From NCBI RefSeq assembly GCF_030418125.1, contig NZ_JAUHTR010000004.1, forward strand, positions 124,001-188,000: a stretch of DNA of 64,000 bases, in the 5' to 3' direction. The position numbers and the translations under genes are program-made. Source of the DNA: Fictibacillus fluitans. Its GTDB lineage: Bacteria; Bacillota; Bacilli; Bacillales; Fictibacillaceae. Every line of letters starts with the position of its first letter. The stretch's first letter is position 1. Below are positions 29,527 to 42,581 of the stretch, in pieces. The notes beneath the pieces are model-generated. The model was not told where the DNA came from. It saw only the letters and a list, made by a program, of their open reading frames with translations, and did not search any database.

Positions 29527-29551
29527 TGCAGGATGCCCGGTGCATCCTGCA
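29527..29551 (+). other. Hairpin in the atpA-atpG spacer
   Basis: TGCAGGATGC (29527-29536) pairs perfectly with GCATCCTGCA (29542-29551) around CCGGT. No T-run follows, and the operon continues, so it is not a simple terminator. Confidence 0.6.
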
Positions 29552-29575
29552 ACCAGCTTAACCAAAAGGTGGTGA

Positions 29576-30439
<864 letters not shown>

Positions 30440-30458
30440 ATTTTTATACATGCCTTAA

Positions 30459-31892
<1,434 letters not shown>

Positions 31893-31908
31893 ACCTATAA
31901 GGGGGTAA

Positions 31909-32319
<411 letters not shown>

Positions 32320-32329
32320 ATGAACAGTC

Positions 32330-32365
32330 AAATAGCCTTCCTGATCCGTCAGGAAGGCTATTTTT
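32330..32365 (+). terminator. Terminator of the atp operon
   Basis: AAATAGCCTTCCTGA (32330-32344) pairs with TCAGGAAGGCTATTT (32349-32363) around a 4-base loop, then T residues. Confidence 0.93.
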
Positions 32366-32421
32366 CTTTTTATACATAAAAAAGGATATAATAAGGAAAA
32401 CTCGGCGTGGGAGGTATATCA

Positions 32422-32964
32422 ATGACATTTCATAACCAAACCGTTTTGCCAGCCGTCCGAAAATGGAAAGACCTGGAGAAGCTGCTGGACAGCTCTTATA
32501 CCTATATAGTTATATTGGACAGCCACATTGCCCAGCTGAAGGATATGGTCAGACTGGCTGGACGGGCGAACAAGAAACTGTTTGTTCATGCCGATCTGAT
32601 CAGCGGCCTGAAGGCGGATGAGTATGCGGCGGAGTTTATTTGCCAGGAGATCAAACCCGCAGGCATTATCTCCACAAGAAGCAACGTGATTGCAACCGCA
32701 AAAAAGAAAGGGGTCACCGCCATACAGCGGCTGTTTCTTCTGGATTCGATTGCGCTTGAAACGAGTTATAAAATCATCTCAAAAACCCAGCCGGATTATG
32801 TAGAGGTGCTTCCTGGCCTGATGCCTAACATCATTCAGGAGGTGCACGAAAAAACAGGCATACCGGTCTTTGCCGGCGGCTTAATCCGCACGAAGGAGGA
32901 AGTCGAGTTGGCGATTACAGCAGGAGCGATGGCGGTAACCACCTCGGATAAAGAGCTATGGTGA
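32422..32964 (+). CDS. glpP: Glycerol uptake operon antiterminator GlpP
   Basis: GlpP binds glycerol-3-phosphate and the leader RNAs of glp transcripts, preventing early termination. The 180-residue protein has a TIM-barrel-like fold; family blocks are [21 protein letters not shown] and [15 protein letters not shown]...[30 protein letters not shown] at 32422 follows GGGAGG. Its two apparent RNA targets, before glpF and glpD, are in this window. Confidence 0.94.
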   Translation: MTFHNQTVLPAVRKWKDLEKLLDSSYTYIVILDSHIAQLKDMVRLAGRANKKLFVHADLISGLKADEYAAEFICQEIKPAGIISTRSNVIATAKKKGVTAIQRLFLLDSIALETSYKIISKTQPDYVEVLPGLMPNIIQEVHEKTGIPVFAGGLIRTKEEVELAITAGAMAVTTSDKELW

Positions 32965-32997
32965 GGGATCTTTCCTTTTATTCCCTCTTGTGTTTCA

Positions 32998-33026
32998 TTG
33001 ACAGCGTTTCCAAACTGTGTTTAAAT
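32998..33026 (+). promoter_or_regulatory. SigA promoter of glpFK
   Basis: Perfect TTGACA (32998-33003), 17-base spacer, TTAAAT (33021-33026), or TAAATA at 18. Confidence 0.6.
32999..33012 (+). promoter_or_regulatory. cre site overlapping the glpFK -35
   Basis: TGACAGCGTTTCCA matches the CcpA cre consensus TGWAARCGYTWNCW at all but one defined position. Its overlap with the -35 predicts carbon catabolite repression of glycerol uptake. Confidence 0.65.
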
Positions 33027-33048
33027 AATAGACAAGTTAACATTCTGA

Positions 33049-33118
33049 CGGAGAATCGGAGATCAGCGAAAGCCCTTACATAACTTGTTTGGGATCTTTT
33101 TGCTGGTCTTTTGTTTTG
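33049..33118 (+). promoter_or_regulatory. GlpP-responsive leader and terminator of glpFK
   Basis: CGGAG-N4-GGAGA (33049-33062) runs into a terminator stem in which AGATCAGC (33060-33067) pairs with GCTGGTCT (33102-33109). It extends inward through GAAAG/CTTTTT and CCC/GGG, and T-rich sequence follows. The same CGGAG-N4-GGAGA element abuts the glpD terminator, so it is the probable GlpP recognition site. Confidence 0.75.
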
Positions 33119-33161
33119 CGCAGAGTATTACGTTTGCTAAAATTGAGAGGAGTGTTGCAGG

Positions 33162-33989
33162 ATGTCACCGATACTCGGAGAAATCGTAGGAACAATGATT
33201 TTGATTATATTTGGTGGTGGAGTTGTCGCCAACGTCAGCTTGAAGAAATCCAAGGCAGAAGGCGGAGGATGGATTGTCGTCGCACTTGGATGGGGGCTCG
33301 CGGTAACGATGGGAGTTTATGCTGTTGGAAATGTAAGCGGTGCCCATCTAAACCCGGCTGTTACTTTGGGTATGGCTGCGGTTGGAGAGTTCAACTGGTC
33401 ACAGGTTCCCGGATATATCCTGGCGCAGATGCTGGGTGCGTTCCTTGGTGGAGTCATCGTTTATTTTCAGTTTCTTCCGCACTGGGAGAAAACAGAAGAC
33501 AAAGCAGTTAAATTGGGAGTTTTCTCAACAGACCCTGCAATTCCGCATACATTATCGAACCTTTTGAGTGAGTTCATTGGAACAGCCGTTTTGCTGGTAG
33601 GACTTTTGGCAATCGGCGCGAATAAATTTACAGAAGGTCTTAACCCGTTAATTGTTGGTTTTCTTATTGTGGCGATCGGTTTATCTCTTGGCGGAACTAC
33701 CGGTTACGCCATCAACCCGGCACGTGACCTTGGACCAAGATTGGCCCACTTCTTCCTTCCGATCAGCGGAAAGGGAGGATCTAACTGGAAGTACGCATGG
33801 ATTCCTGTTGTGGGACCGATACTCGGAGGCGTTTTTGGAGCACTGCTGTATGAAGTGTTGTTTAAGGGTAAGGTAACCGCTTTCTTCTGGAGCTGGACCG
33901 TACTGTCCGTCGTTATCCTTGCCGCCGCCCACTTTGCAGGCAAACGAGGCACCCAAGGCCTCAGACACGGCGAACGCATCAAGAACTAA
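33162..33989 (+). CDS. glpF: Glycerol facilitator (aquaglyceroporin)
   Basis: A 275-residue MIP-family channel with six helices and two half-helices. NPA motifs occur in SGAHLNPAVTLG and GYAINPARDLGPR; the Asp after the second NPAR is typical of glycerol channels. ATG follows GAGGAGTG. Expression depends on GlpP antitermination. It should be co-transcribed with glpK across the repeat that separates them. Confidence 0.95.
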   Translation: MSPILGEIVGTMILIIFGGGVVANVSLKKSKAEGGGWIVVALGWGLAVTMGVYAVGNVSGAHLNPAVTLGMAAVGEFNWSQVPGYILAQMLGAFLGGVIVYFQFLPHWEKTEDKAVKLGVFSTDPAIPHTLSNLLSEFIGTAVLLVGLLAIGANKFTEGLNPLIVGFLIVAIGLSLGGTTGYAINPARDLGPRLAHFFLPISGKGGSNWKYAWIPVVGPILGGVFGALLYEVLFKGKVTAFFWSWTVLSVVILAAAHFAGKRGTQGLRHGERIKN

Positions 33990-34046
33990 ATGCTTTTTTA
34001 CTAAAAGATAGTTACATTGGGAATGTTTTGTTAAAAAACTTCCTTG

Positions 34047-34184
34047 AGTAGAGTTGATCGTAGTGGAAGGTGCGAGACTCCAGTGGGAAAAGCGGGACAG
34101 TTGAGACTCCGCAGGAGCTTAGCGACAAGGAGGCTCAGCGCCCGCCCACGGAAAGCGAGCAGCCTGGAACGAAGATTAACTACT
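34047..34184. repeat. Structured GC-rich interspersed repeat between glpF and glpK
   Basis: About 138 bp with imperfect terminal inverted repeats, AGTAGAGTTGATCG at the left and the complement of ...GATTAACTACT at the right. An internal nested stem includes GTGGG/CCCAC and GCGGG/CCCGC. Its wording (GGAAGGTGCGAGACTCC, GGACAGTTGAGACTCC, GGAGGCTCAGCGCCCGCCC) is of a kind I recognise as recurring between genes in Bacillaceae genomes. No coding capacity and no transposase. Only one copy is in this window. Confidence 0.7.
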
Positions 34185-34228
34185 ATTGAGAGCTACCAAG
34201 GTTATCAAGCGGTAAAAAAACCAGTTAA

Positions 34229-35746
<1,518 letters not shown>

Positions 35747-35762
35747 TCTTCAAGCTCACCAT

Positions 35763-35791
35763 TTGCACTTTCCGGTATAACTTGTTATGAT
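35763..35791 (+). promoter_or_regulatory. SigA promoter of glpD
   Basis: TTGCAC (35763-35768), 17-base spacer, TATGAT (35786-35791). Confidence 0.75.
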
Positions 35792-35813
35792 ATAACCATA
35801 AGTTAATAACGGT

Positions 35814-35876
35814 CGGAGCTATGGAGAGACCACAATACCTTGTACATGGATACAGGGGTATTGTGGTCTCTTTTTT
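35814..35876 (+). promoter_or_regulatory. GlpP-responsive leader and terminator of glpD
   Basis: CGGAG-N4-GGAGA (35814-35827) precedes a perfect 15-bp terminator stem, AGAGACCACAATACC (35825-35839) with GGTATTGTGGTCTCT (35857-35871), then T residues. It matches the known arrangement by which GlpP and glycerol-3-phosphate allow read-through into glpD. Confidence 0.85.
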
Positions 35877-35960
35877 ATTCTCCTGTAAATTTGATGCTTT
35901 AATTGTGGAAGATTAGGAAATGAATAAAAATAGATGGAATGATGAAGGAGTGGCGTTGAT

Positions 35961-37622
35961 ATGGATATTTCTTTTTCAAGCAACAAAAGGAAGCAGTATA
36001 TTGAGGACATGAAAAATTCGTCCCTGGATATGTTGATTATCGGGGGAGGAGTAACTGGAGCAGGGATTCTTCTGGATGCCACCACACGCGGTATGAAAGC
36101 AGGCGTGCTCGAAATGCAGGATTTTGCCGGAGGTACATCCAGCCGTTCCACCAAACTCGTCCACGGCGGACTTCGTTATTTGAAGCAGTTTGAAGTCGGC
36201 CTAGTAGCAGAAGTGGGGAAAGAGCGTGCGATTGTTTATGAAAATGCACCACATGTAACCACACCGGAATGGATGCTCCTTCCTTTCTATAAAGAAGGAA
36301 CGTTTGGCAAATTTTCAACATCCATCGGCTTGAAAGTGTATGACTTCCTGGCTGGAGTAAAACGCAAAGAACGCCGTTCCATGCTGACCAGGGAAGAAAC
36401 GCTGAACAGGGAACCACTGCTCAAAAACAAGGATTTGCTCGGCGGCGGCTACTATGTTGAGTATAAGACCGATGACGCACGTCTTACGCTTGAGATCATG
36501 AAAGAAGCGGCAGCCCGCGGGGGTAAAGCGGTGAACTACATTAAAGTGGTTGACTTCATTTACGATGAAAGCGGAAAACTGCTTGGCGTTAAAGCAGAAG
36601 ATACCATTACTGGTGAAACACATGAAATCTACGCGAAGAAAATTGTTAATGCAACAGGTCCATGGGTGGATGAATTGCGTGATATTGATAAGTCTAAAAA
36701 GGGCAAAAGAATTCACCATACAAAAGGAATCCATCTTGTGATTGATCAGGAGCGCTTCCCGCTTCAACAGGCTGTTTACTTTGATACACCGGACGGCCGC
36801 ATGGTATTTGCGATTCCCCGTGAAGGCAAAACCTATGTGGGTACAACAGATACCGATTACAAGGGCGATCTCAAAAATCCAAGAGTTACGCATGACGATG
36901 TTAATTATGTGATTAAGGCCATCAATTTCATGTTCCCTGAAGTGCAAATGACAGAGGCGGACATCGAATCCTCATGGTCAGGTTTGCGTCCATTGATCCA
37001 TGAAGAAGGCAAGGATCCTTCAGAGATTTCAAGGAAAGACGAAGTATTCTTCGCTCCTTCAGGATTGATCACAATCGCTGGCGGTAAATTAACCGGGTAC
37101 CGGAAAATGGGCGAAAAAGTGGCGGATATCGTAGCCGGGCAGCTTGAAAAAGAAGTGGGCATCAAGTATGACTCAAGCAATACGAAGCACTTGGTGCTAT
37201 CCGGCGGTAATGTTGGCGGAAGCGGCCATTATCCGGAATTCATTCGTGAAAAAGTGGCAGAAGGACTTAACCTTGGTTTGAGCAGGGAAGATGCAGAGCA
37301 GCTGGTCAAAAAGTACGGTTCCAATGTTGACCGTCTGTTTGAAATCATCCGTGATGGAAAAAAAGAAGCAGACTCAAATGGTTTGCCTGTTAATGTCTAT
37401 GCGACATTGGTCTATGCAATGGATGAAGAGATGGCAACAACTCCTTCCGATTACTTTATCCGACGCACAAGCGCCATGTATTTCGATATTGCGTATGTTC
37501 GACAATGGAAGGAAAAGGCGATCGCGTTCATGGCGAAGCATTTGAACTGGACGCCTGAGCAAACGCAAAAGCATACGGAAGAACTTGAACGACAAATGAG
37601 CTACAGCACAGAAGCTGTTTAA
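35961..37622 (+). CDS. glpD: Aerobic glycerol-3-phosphate dehydrogenase
   Basis: FAD-dependent, membrane-associated enzyme of 553 residues that oxidises glycerol-3-phosphate to dihydroxyacetone phosphate and passes electrons to menaquinone. FAD-binding MLIIGGGVTGAGILLDA, the family signature GGTSSRSTKLVHGGLRYL, and SWSGLRPLIHEEGKDPSEISR near the C-terminal third. ATG follows GAAGGAG. Controlled by the leader just upstream. Confidence 0.96.
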   Translation: MDISFSSNKRKQYIEDMKNSSLDMLIIGGGVTGAGILLDATTRGMKAGVLEMQDFAGGTSSRSTKLVHGGLRYLKQFEVGLVAEVGKERAIVYENAPHVTTPEWMLLPFYKEGTFGKFSTSIGLKVYDFLAGVKRKERRSMLTREETLNREPLLKNKDLLGGGYYVEYKTDDARLTLEIMKEAAARGGKAVNYIKVVDFIYDESGKLLGVKAEDTITGETHEIYAKKIVNATGPWVDELRDIDKSKKGKRIHHTKGIHLVIDQERFPLQQAVYFDTPDGRMVFAIPREGKTYVGTTDTDYKGDLKNPRVTHDDVNYVIKAINFMFPEVQMTEADIESSWSGLRPLIHEEGKDPSEISRKDEVFFAPSGLITIAGGKLTGYRKMGEKVADIVAGQLEKEVGIKYDSSNTKHLVLSGGNVGGSGHYPEFIREKVAEGLNLGLSREDAEQLVKKYGSNVDRLFEIIRDGKKEADSNGLPVNVYATLVYAMDEEMATTPSDYFIRRTSAMYFDIAYVRQWKEKAIAFMAKHLNWTPEQTQKHTEELERQMSYSTEAV

Positions 37623-37634
37623 TATCGATTTGCG

Positions 37635-37668
37635 AAACCGGAATTTCTTCATGAAATTCCGGTTTTTT
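37635..37668 (+). terminator. Terminator of glpD
   Basis: AACCGGAATTTC (37636-37647) pairs with GAAATTCCGGTT (37653-37664), followed by T residues. Confidence 0.9.
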
Positions 37669-37702
37669 TATGTGATTTTTTTCAGCAGAAGGATCTGGCA
37701 CC

Positions 37703-38104
37703 CTATTTTAGTATGGAGGATTGGCTTAGATAGGCTTGGGGATAGGCAGGTAAAAGTGTTTCTCTGATATAGCTCAGCAGATTTTCTGCTGCAGGTTCTC
37801 CTTTGCCAAATTCTTCGGGAAGATTGGAACAGTCCTCAAGCATTTGAAAGAACTGGCTCTTTTCCTCCTCTGTGGCCGATTTTTTAAAATAACCCCACAG
37901 ATGCTCGGCAGTATTGATAAATCCTTTTTTCGTATAAGACAGGTCTTCCAATTCATTTAGCTCATCCAAAATGGATAAATAATCTTCTTCCTCTTTTGCC
38001 TCGCGAAAGCGGTCCCTGATTCCGCTGTAATAACGGTAACTTTTTGCCATTACCTCGTATTTTTGCCGCGCCCACTGTCTTTCAGCATTCTTTCTTATGT
38101 CCAT
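37703..38104 (-). CDS. YbgA-family protein (DUF1722)
   Basis: A 133-residue helical protein matching the DUF1722/YbgA pattern: RQWARQKYEVMAKSYRYYSGI at the start, NTAEHLWGYFKKSATEEEKSQF in the middle, and LLSYIRETLLPAYPQAYLSQS at the end. This domain is often fused to or near DUF523 or photolyase genes, but neither is adjacent here. Function unknown. AAGGAGGGAG precedes the ATG on the minus strand. Confidence 0.75.
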   Translation of the reverse strand: MDIRKNAERQWARQKYEVMAKSYRYYSGIRDRFREAKEEEDYLSILDELNELEDLSYTKKGFINTAEHLWGYFKKSATEEEKSQFFQMLEDCSNLPEEFGKGEPAAENLLSYIRETLLPAYPQAYLSQSSILK

Positions 38105-38229
38105 GCTCTCCCTCCTTTTTCAAATGTAGCATTGAGGATGGTTCCGCTCAAGGCTGAACACCCTTCTACATGCTGGAACAAGCACATATAGTAGGGGAGT
38201 GGGGGAGAACTTCTGCTGCCTTCGTATTG

Positions 38230-38258
38230 TCGACACAAATATTGGAATTTGCTATAAT
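38230..38258 (+). promoter_or_regulatory. SigA promoter of the nuo operon
   Basis: TCGACA (38230-38235), 17-base spacer, perfect TATAAT (38253-38258), about 50 bases before nuoA. Confidence 0.7.
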
Positions 38259-38308
38259 GAAGACGATTACATAATGTTTTAAAAATTCAGATGATTAGGG
38301 GGTAAGAG

Positions 38309-38683
38309 ATGGACGCTATCCATATTTACCAGAACAATTATCTTGTTGTTGCCGTCTTTCTGGCGCTGGGAATTCTTTTGCCGGTGGGCGCCTTAACCGC
38401 AGGCCGCCTGCTTCGGCCGTATAAGCCAACGAAAGAAAAGTACACCACCTATGAAAGCGGAATTGAACCTTTTCATCAAAGCTGGATTCAATTTAATGTA
38501 CGTTATTACTTGTTTGCTCTCATGTTTGTCATTTTTGATGTGGAAACCGTATTTCTGTATCCATGGGCTGTCGCTTATGACCATCTGGGTGCCTTTGCGC
38601 TGATTGAAATGGGTATTTTCATTGTGATGCTTGCGCTTGGTTTACTATACGCTTGGAAAAAGAAGGTGCTGAAATGGATCTGA
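38309..38683 (+). CDS. nuoA: NADH-quinone oxidoreductase subunit A
   Basis: A 124-residue membrane subunit with three helices. The conserved [40 protein letters not shown] contains the loop near the quinone site and Asp/Glu residues of the third helix. First gene of an 11-gene operon; the next gene overlaps its end by 10 bases. Confidence 0.95.
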   Translation: MDAIHIYQNNYLVVAVFLALGILLPVGALTAGRLLRPYKPTKEKYTTYESGIEPFHQSWIQFNVRYYLFALMFVIFDVETVFLYPWAVAYDHLGAFALIEMGIFIVMLALGLLYAWKKKVLKWI

Positions 38684-39186
38684 AGCTTTCCGATATTTCC
38701 CCTGAAGAAAAAGCAGAGCTCGACCGCAATGTATTTATGGCCACGCTTGAGCAAATCAAAGCCTGGGCCCGCAGCAACTCCCTTTGGCCGTTGACGTTCG
38801 GTCTCGCCTGCTGTGCCATTGAAATGATGGGGACCGGCTCCTCTCACTACGACCTGGACCGGTTCGGAAGCATATTCCGAACGTCTCCCCGCCAGTCGGA
38901 TGTCATGATTGTGTCGGGAACGGTAACGAAAAAAATGGCGCCCGTGCTGAAAAGGCTGTACGACCAGATGCCAGAGCCTAAGTGGGTCATTGCCATGGGT
39001 TCATGTGCAACGGCTGGAGGTCCTTATATTAAGTCCTACGCGGTTGTGAAGGGTGTGGACCAGATTGTGCCGGTGGATGTGTATATCCCGGGATGTCCCC
39101 CGAACCCCGCCGCTTTGATCTATGGAATCAATAAATTGCAGGAGAAGATCAGGTATGAAGCGAAGACAGGGAAGAAGGTGATGTAA
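38674..39186 (+). CDS. nuoB: NADH-quinone oxidoreductase subunit B
   Basis: A 170-residue peripheral subunit holding cluster N2, the last iron-sulfur centre before quinone. The ligands are the CC pair in [10 protein letters not shown], Cys in MGSCATAGG and Cys in [13 protein letters not shown] at 38674 lies inside the end of nuoA and has GAAGGTG upstream; the frame opens slightly earlier at 38653. Confidence 0.96.
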   Translation: MDLKLSDISPEEKAELDRNVFMATLEQIKAWARSNSLWPLTFGLACCAIEMMGTGSSHYDLDRFGSIFRTSPRQSDVMIVSGTVTKKMAPVLKRLYDQMPEPKWVIAMGSCATAGGPYIKSYAVVKGVDQIVPVDVYIPGCPPNPAALIYGINKLQEKIRYEAKTGKKVM

Positions 39187-40445
39187 TGCCCAACGAACAT
39201 GACGGAACACCGCCTGAATCCAATGAACCGTTATCAAAGGAAGAACTGAAAAAACGTGCCGCCGCCGAAGCAAAAGCGAAAGCGCTGGAGCTTGCCAGGC
39301 AAAGGGCGCTGGAAAAGAAAGAAGAAAGTGAAGCCGCAGCTGGAAGCAGTGAGCCGGAAGATGCTTTAGCCAAAGAAAAAGCCCTGGCTGCAGCCAAAGC
39401 GAAGGCAGTTGCAGCGGCAAAAGCCAAGGCAGCAGCTGCCGCCAAAGCGAAAGCGGCCCGTGAAGGAGCAACGGCTGCAGCGGGCAGCGGGGATGAAAAA
39501 GCTCTTGCCGCAGCCAAAGCAAAGGCGGCTGCAGCAGCAAAGGCCAAAGCAGCCGCTGCCGCGAAAGCAAAAGCGGCCCGTGAAGGAGCAACGGAAGCAG
39601 CGGGCAGCGGGGATGAAAAAGCTCTTGCTGCAGCCAAAGCGAAGGCGGCCGCAGCAGCAAAGGCCAAAGCAGCAGCCGCCGCGAAAGCAAAAGCGGCCCG
39701 TGAAGGAGCAACGGACGCAGCGGGCAGCGGGGATGAAAAAGCTCTTGCCGCAGCCGAAGCAAAGGCGGCTGCAGCAGCAAAGGCCAAAGCAGCAGCCGCC
39801 GCGAAAGCAAAAGCGGCAAGAGCCGGTGAATCAGACCCGTCTGATGCCTCCGACGAAAAAGCAAAAGCTATAGCTGCCGCAAAAGCCAAAGCAGCTGCAG
39901 CGGCACGGGCAAAAGCGGCAGCATCCGCGAAAATCGCCGAAAAACCTGCCGAGGAACAAAAGCCTTCTCCTCTTCAGCCGCTGCTCGATAAGTACAAAGC
40001 CATCATCCAGAAGGAATTGGGAGAGGACGCACTCGAAGACAGCTACATCAACCTGCTGTCCAAGGATGTCCCCACTCTGGTTGCCAAACCGGATACATAT
40101 TATCAAATCGCCCAGTTGCTTAAACACCACGAAGAACTTCGTTTTGATTATTTATCAGAACTCCATGCCACAGATTTTGAGACTCACCTGGAAGTGTACA
40201 CGCATTTTTATTCCTACTCACACCGTTGTCCCGCCGCACTTAAAGTAAAAATAAACAGAGAAGACCCGGTTATTGATTCGTTGGCCCCATTATGGTCGGG
40301 TGCCGACTGGCCTGAACGGGAAGCGTATGACCTGATTGGAATCACCTTCAAGGGTCATCCCAATTTAACAAGAATCATGATGCCGGATGATTGGGTCGGG
40401 CATCCGCTCCGCAAAGATTATGAACCCTATGATGTGGAGGTGTAG
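39186..40445 (+). CDS. nuoC: NADH-quinone oxidoreductase subunit C with Ala/Lys-rich repeat extension
   Basis: The C-terminal 150 or so residues are the NuoC/30-kDa domain, shown by [33 protein letters not shown] and the ending [28 protein letters not shown]. The first 265 or so residues are a low-complexity extension made mostly of A, K and E, containing tandem 40-residue units ([20 protein letters not shown]...GSGD). Total 419 residues against about 150-200 for ordinary NuoC. Similar extensions occur in other Bacillus NuoC proteins. The extension is probably a long helical, positively charged cytoplasmic arm; function unknown. Overlaps nuoB by 1 base. Confidence 0.93.
   Translation: MPNEHDGTPPESNEPLSKEELKKRAAAEAKAKALELARQRALEKKEESEAAAGSSEPEDALAKEKALAAAKAKAVAAAKAKAAAAAKAKAAREGATAAAGSGDEKALAAAKAKAAAAAKAKAAAAAKAKAAREGATEAAGSGDEKALAAAKAKAAAAAKAKAAAAAKAKAAREGATDAAGSGDEKALAAAEAKAAAAAKAKAAAAAKAKAARAGESDPSDASDEKAKAIAAAKAKAAAAARAKAAASAKIAEKPAEEQKPSPLQPLLDKYKAIIQKELGEDALEDSYINLLSKDVPTLVAKPDTYYQIAQLLKHHEELRFDYLSELHATDFETHLEVYTHFYSYSHRCPAALKVKINREDPVIDSLAPLWSGADWPEREAYDLIGITFKGHPNLTRIMMPDDWVGHPLRKDYEPYDVEV
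39375..39932 (+). repeat. Tandem 120-bp coding repeat within nuoC
   Basis: Four in-register copies of 120 bp (40 codons) begin near 39375, 39495, 39615 and 39735. A partial fifth begins at about 39855. Copies two and three are almost identical at the DNA level, which points to recent unequal exchange or slippage. The unit length is a multiple of three, so the frame is kept. Confidence 0.92.
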
Positions 40446-40448
40446 CCA

Positions 40449-41549
40449 GTGATCCGCACCGAAGAAATGCTGTTGAACGTCGGCCCGCAGCACCCCAGTA
40501 CACACGGGGTTTTCCGGATCGTTCTGAAAATTGATGGCGAAACCATCATCGAAGCTAATCCCGTTATCGGTTACCTTCACAGAGGAACGGAAAAGCTGGC
40601 CGAGAACCTTCAATACACACAAATCATCCCGTATACCGACCGGATGGATTATCTGGCCGCCATGACCAACAACTATGTGATCTGCCACGCGGTGGAAACC
40701 ATGATGAATATCGAAATTCCAGAGCGCGCCGATTATCTCCGCGTTTTGGTAATGGAGCTTGGCAGGGTTGCCAGCCATCTGGTCTGGTTTGGAACCTATC
40801 TGCTTGATATCGGGGCGATGAGTCCGTTTCTTTATGCCTTCCGTGAAAGAGAAGCCATAATTGGCTTTTTAAACGAGATATCCGGAGCCCGTCTGACGTT
40901 CAATTACATGCGCATCGGCGGTGTGAAATGGGATGCTCCTGAAGGATGGATTGAAAAAGTCAGGGATTTTGTACCTTACATGCGGGAACAGCTGGCAGGG
41001 TACCATGATTTGGTGACTGGAAATGAGATTTTTTTGAACCGTGTGAAGGGCGTCGGATACTATTCAAAAGAAGAAGCGCTTGATTATTCGCTGAGTGGAG
41101 CGAATCTCAGATGTACCGGAATTGCATGGGATCTCAGGAAAGATGAGCCCTATTCCCTCTATGACCGGTTTACCTTTAATGTTCCCGCGTTCGACAGCGG
41201 CGATGCCTGGGCGCGCTATCAGTGCAGAATGGCGGAAATCGAAGAATCGTTGAAGATTATTGAACAGGCCGTCGAACAGTTTCCGGAGTCAGGAGAAGTT
41301 TTGGCGAAGGTGCCTAAAATCATTAAGCCGCCAAAAGGAGAAGCCTTTGTGCGGATTGAATCCCCCCGCGGAGAAATCGGCTGCTATATTGCGTCGGAAG
41401 GGAAGAAGGAACCGTACCGACTGAAGTTCAGGAGGCCGTCCTTTTACAACCTTCAGATCCTGCCGAAGCTTCTTGTCGGCGAAAATATCTCCAACCTGAT
41501 TACCATTCTCGGCGGTATTGATATCGTGTTAGGGGAGGTGGACGGCTGA
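40449..41549 (+). CDS. nuoD: NADH-quinone oxidoreductase subunit D
   Basis: The 49-kDa-type subunit, 366 residues, forming the quinone pocket with NuoB. Conserved GPQHPSTHGVFRIVLKIDGE (quinone-site His), GYLHRGTEKLAE, and the C-terminal LGEVDG. GTG start at 40449 with GGAGGTG just before. Ends at the first base of the nuoH start. Confidence 0.96.
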   Translation: MIRTEEMLLNVGPQHPSTHGVFRIVLKIDGETIIEANPVIGYLHRGTEKLAENLQYTQIIPYTDRMDYLAAMTNNYVICHAVETMMNIEIPERADYLRVLVMELGRVASHLVWFGTYLLDIGAMSPFLYAFREREAIIGFLNEISGARLTFNYMRIGGVKWDAPEGWIEKVRDFVPYMREQLAGYHDLVTGNEIFLNRVKGVGYYSKEEALDYSLSGANLRCTGIAWDLRKDEPYSLYDRFTFNVPAFDSGDAWARYQCRMAEIEESLKIIEQAVEQFPESGEVLAKVPKIIKPPKGEAFVRIESPRGEIGCYIASEGKKEPYRLKFRRPSFYNLQILPKLLVGENISNLITILGGIDIVLGEVDG

Positions 41550-42553
41550 TGGTGAATGATTTGTTAACCTCGCCGCCGGGATGGATGCATGCAGCGATCT
41601 TTTTCGGATTGGGAGCATGCCTCCTGATGATCGTCCTTGGCTTCGTTACGTATGCCATCCTTGCTGAACGGAAAGTGCTTGGCTTTATGCAGCTCCGCCC
41701 CGGGCCAAACCGGGTTGGAGGGCGGTTCGGGCTGCTGCAGACGGTAGCTGATGTATTGAAGCTTTTAATCAAGGAAGATACCATTCCAAAGGCAGCGGAT
41801 AAACCGCTTTTCATTTTGGCCCCTGTGCTGGCGTTTGCTCCAGCCTTTATGGTGCTGGCAGCCATCCCTTTTTCCGACCATCTGAAATTCTCCGATCTTA
41901 GCATTGGTCTTTTGTATTACATAGCCATATCAGGTATTACCACAGTCGGGATTTTGATGGCAGGATGGGCTTCCAACAATAAATATTCCCTGCTTGGCGG
42001 AATGAGGTCGGCGGCCCAGATGATCTCTTATGAAATTCCTCTGGTCATCTCGGTTGTCGGCGTGATCATGTTCAGTGGCAGCCTGAACCTGACAGAGATT
42101 GTTGAGGGACAAAAAACGGTGGCGTACATGTTTTTGTCACCGCTTGGGTTTATCGTATTCCTCATTTCCTCCATTGCCGAATTGAACCGGACACCATTTG
42201 ATCTGCCGGAAGCGGAGTCGGAGCTTGTTGCCGGGTATCATGTGGAGTATTCAGGCTTTCGCTGGGCGTTTTTCATGCTGACGGAATATGTGTATCTGTT
42301 TGCGATGGCCGCCCTGACAACGGTTCTGTTCCTGGGCGGATGGAATCCTGTTCCTTTTTTGGGCTTCATACCGGGAATCATCTGGTTTGCCCTGAAATTC
42401 AGCCTGATCGTGTTCTTTATGATCTGGGTCCGCGGCACGATGCCCCGGCTGAGAGCAGACCAGCTGATGGAATTCGCCTGGAAGGTTCTATTGCCGGTTG
42501 CTCTTCTCAATATTTTTGTCAGTGCGGTTGTAAAGGAACTTTTTTTAAGATAG
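41549..42553 (+). CDS. nuoH: NADH-quinone oxidoreductase subunit H
   Basis: A 334-residue membrane subunit with about eight helices at the junction of the quinone channel and the proton path. Signatures: AERKVLGFMQLRPGPNRVGGRFGLLQTVAD and AELNRTPFDLPEAESELVAGYHVEYSG. Its ATG shares one base with the nuoD stop codon. Confidence 0.96.
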   Translation: MVNDLLTSPPGWMHAAIFFGLGACLLMIVLGFVTYAILAERKVLGFMQLRPGPNRVGGRFGLLQTVADVLKLLIKEDTIPKAADKPLFILAPVLAFAPAFMVLAAIPFSDHLKFSDLSIGLLYYIAISGITTVGILMAGWASNNKYSLLGGMRSAAQMISYEIPLVISVVGVIMFSGSLNLTEIVEGQKTVAYMFLSPLGFIVFLISSIAELNRTPFDLPEAESELVAGYHVEYSGFRWAFFMLTEYVYLFAMAALTTVLFLGGWNPVPFLGFIPGIIWFALKFSLIVFFMIWVRGTMPRLRADQLMEFAWKVLLPVALLNIFVSAVVKELFLR

Positions 42554-42581
42554 GCAATCTGCAGAATAGGAGTGGTGCGAA

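Noticed and set aside
34047-34184. Insertion sequence or riboswitch between glpF and glpK
   Set aside because: No transposase and no target duplication seen; the sequence does not match a known riboswitch, and its structure fits an interspersed repeat.
39001-39889. Long minus-strand frames opposite nuoC
   Set aside because: They arise from the Ala/Lys-rich repeat, whose complement is also open; low-complexity translation, no ribosome site.
39375-39932. CRISPR-like tandem repeat
   Set aside because: The repeats are contiguous coding units with no spacers and preserve the nuoC frame.
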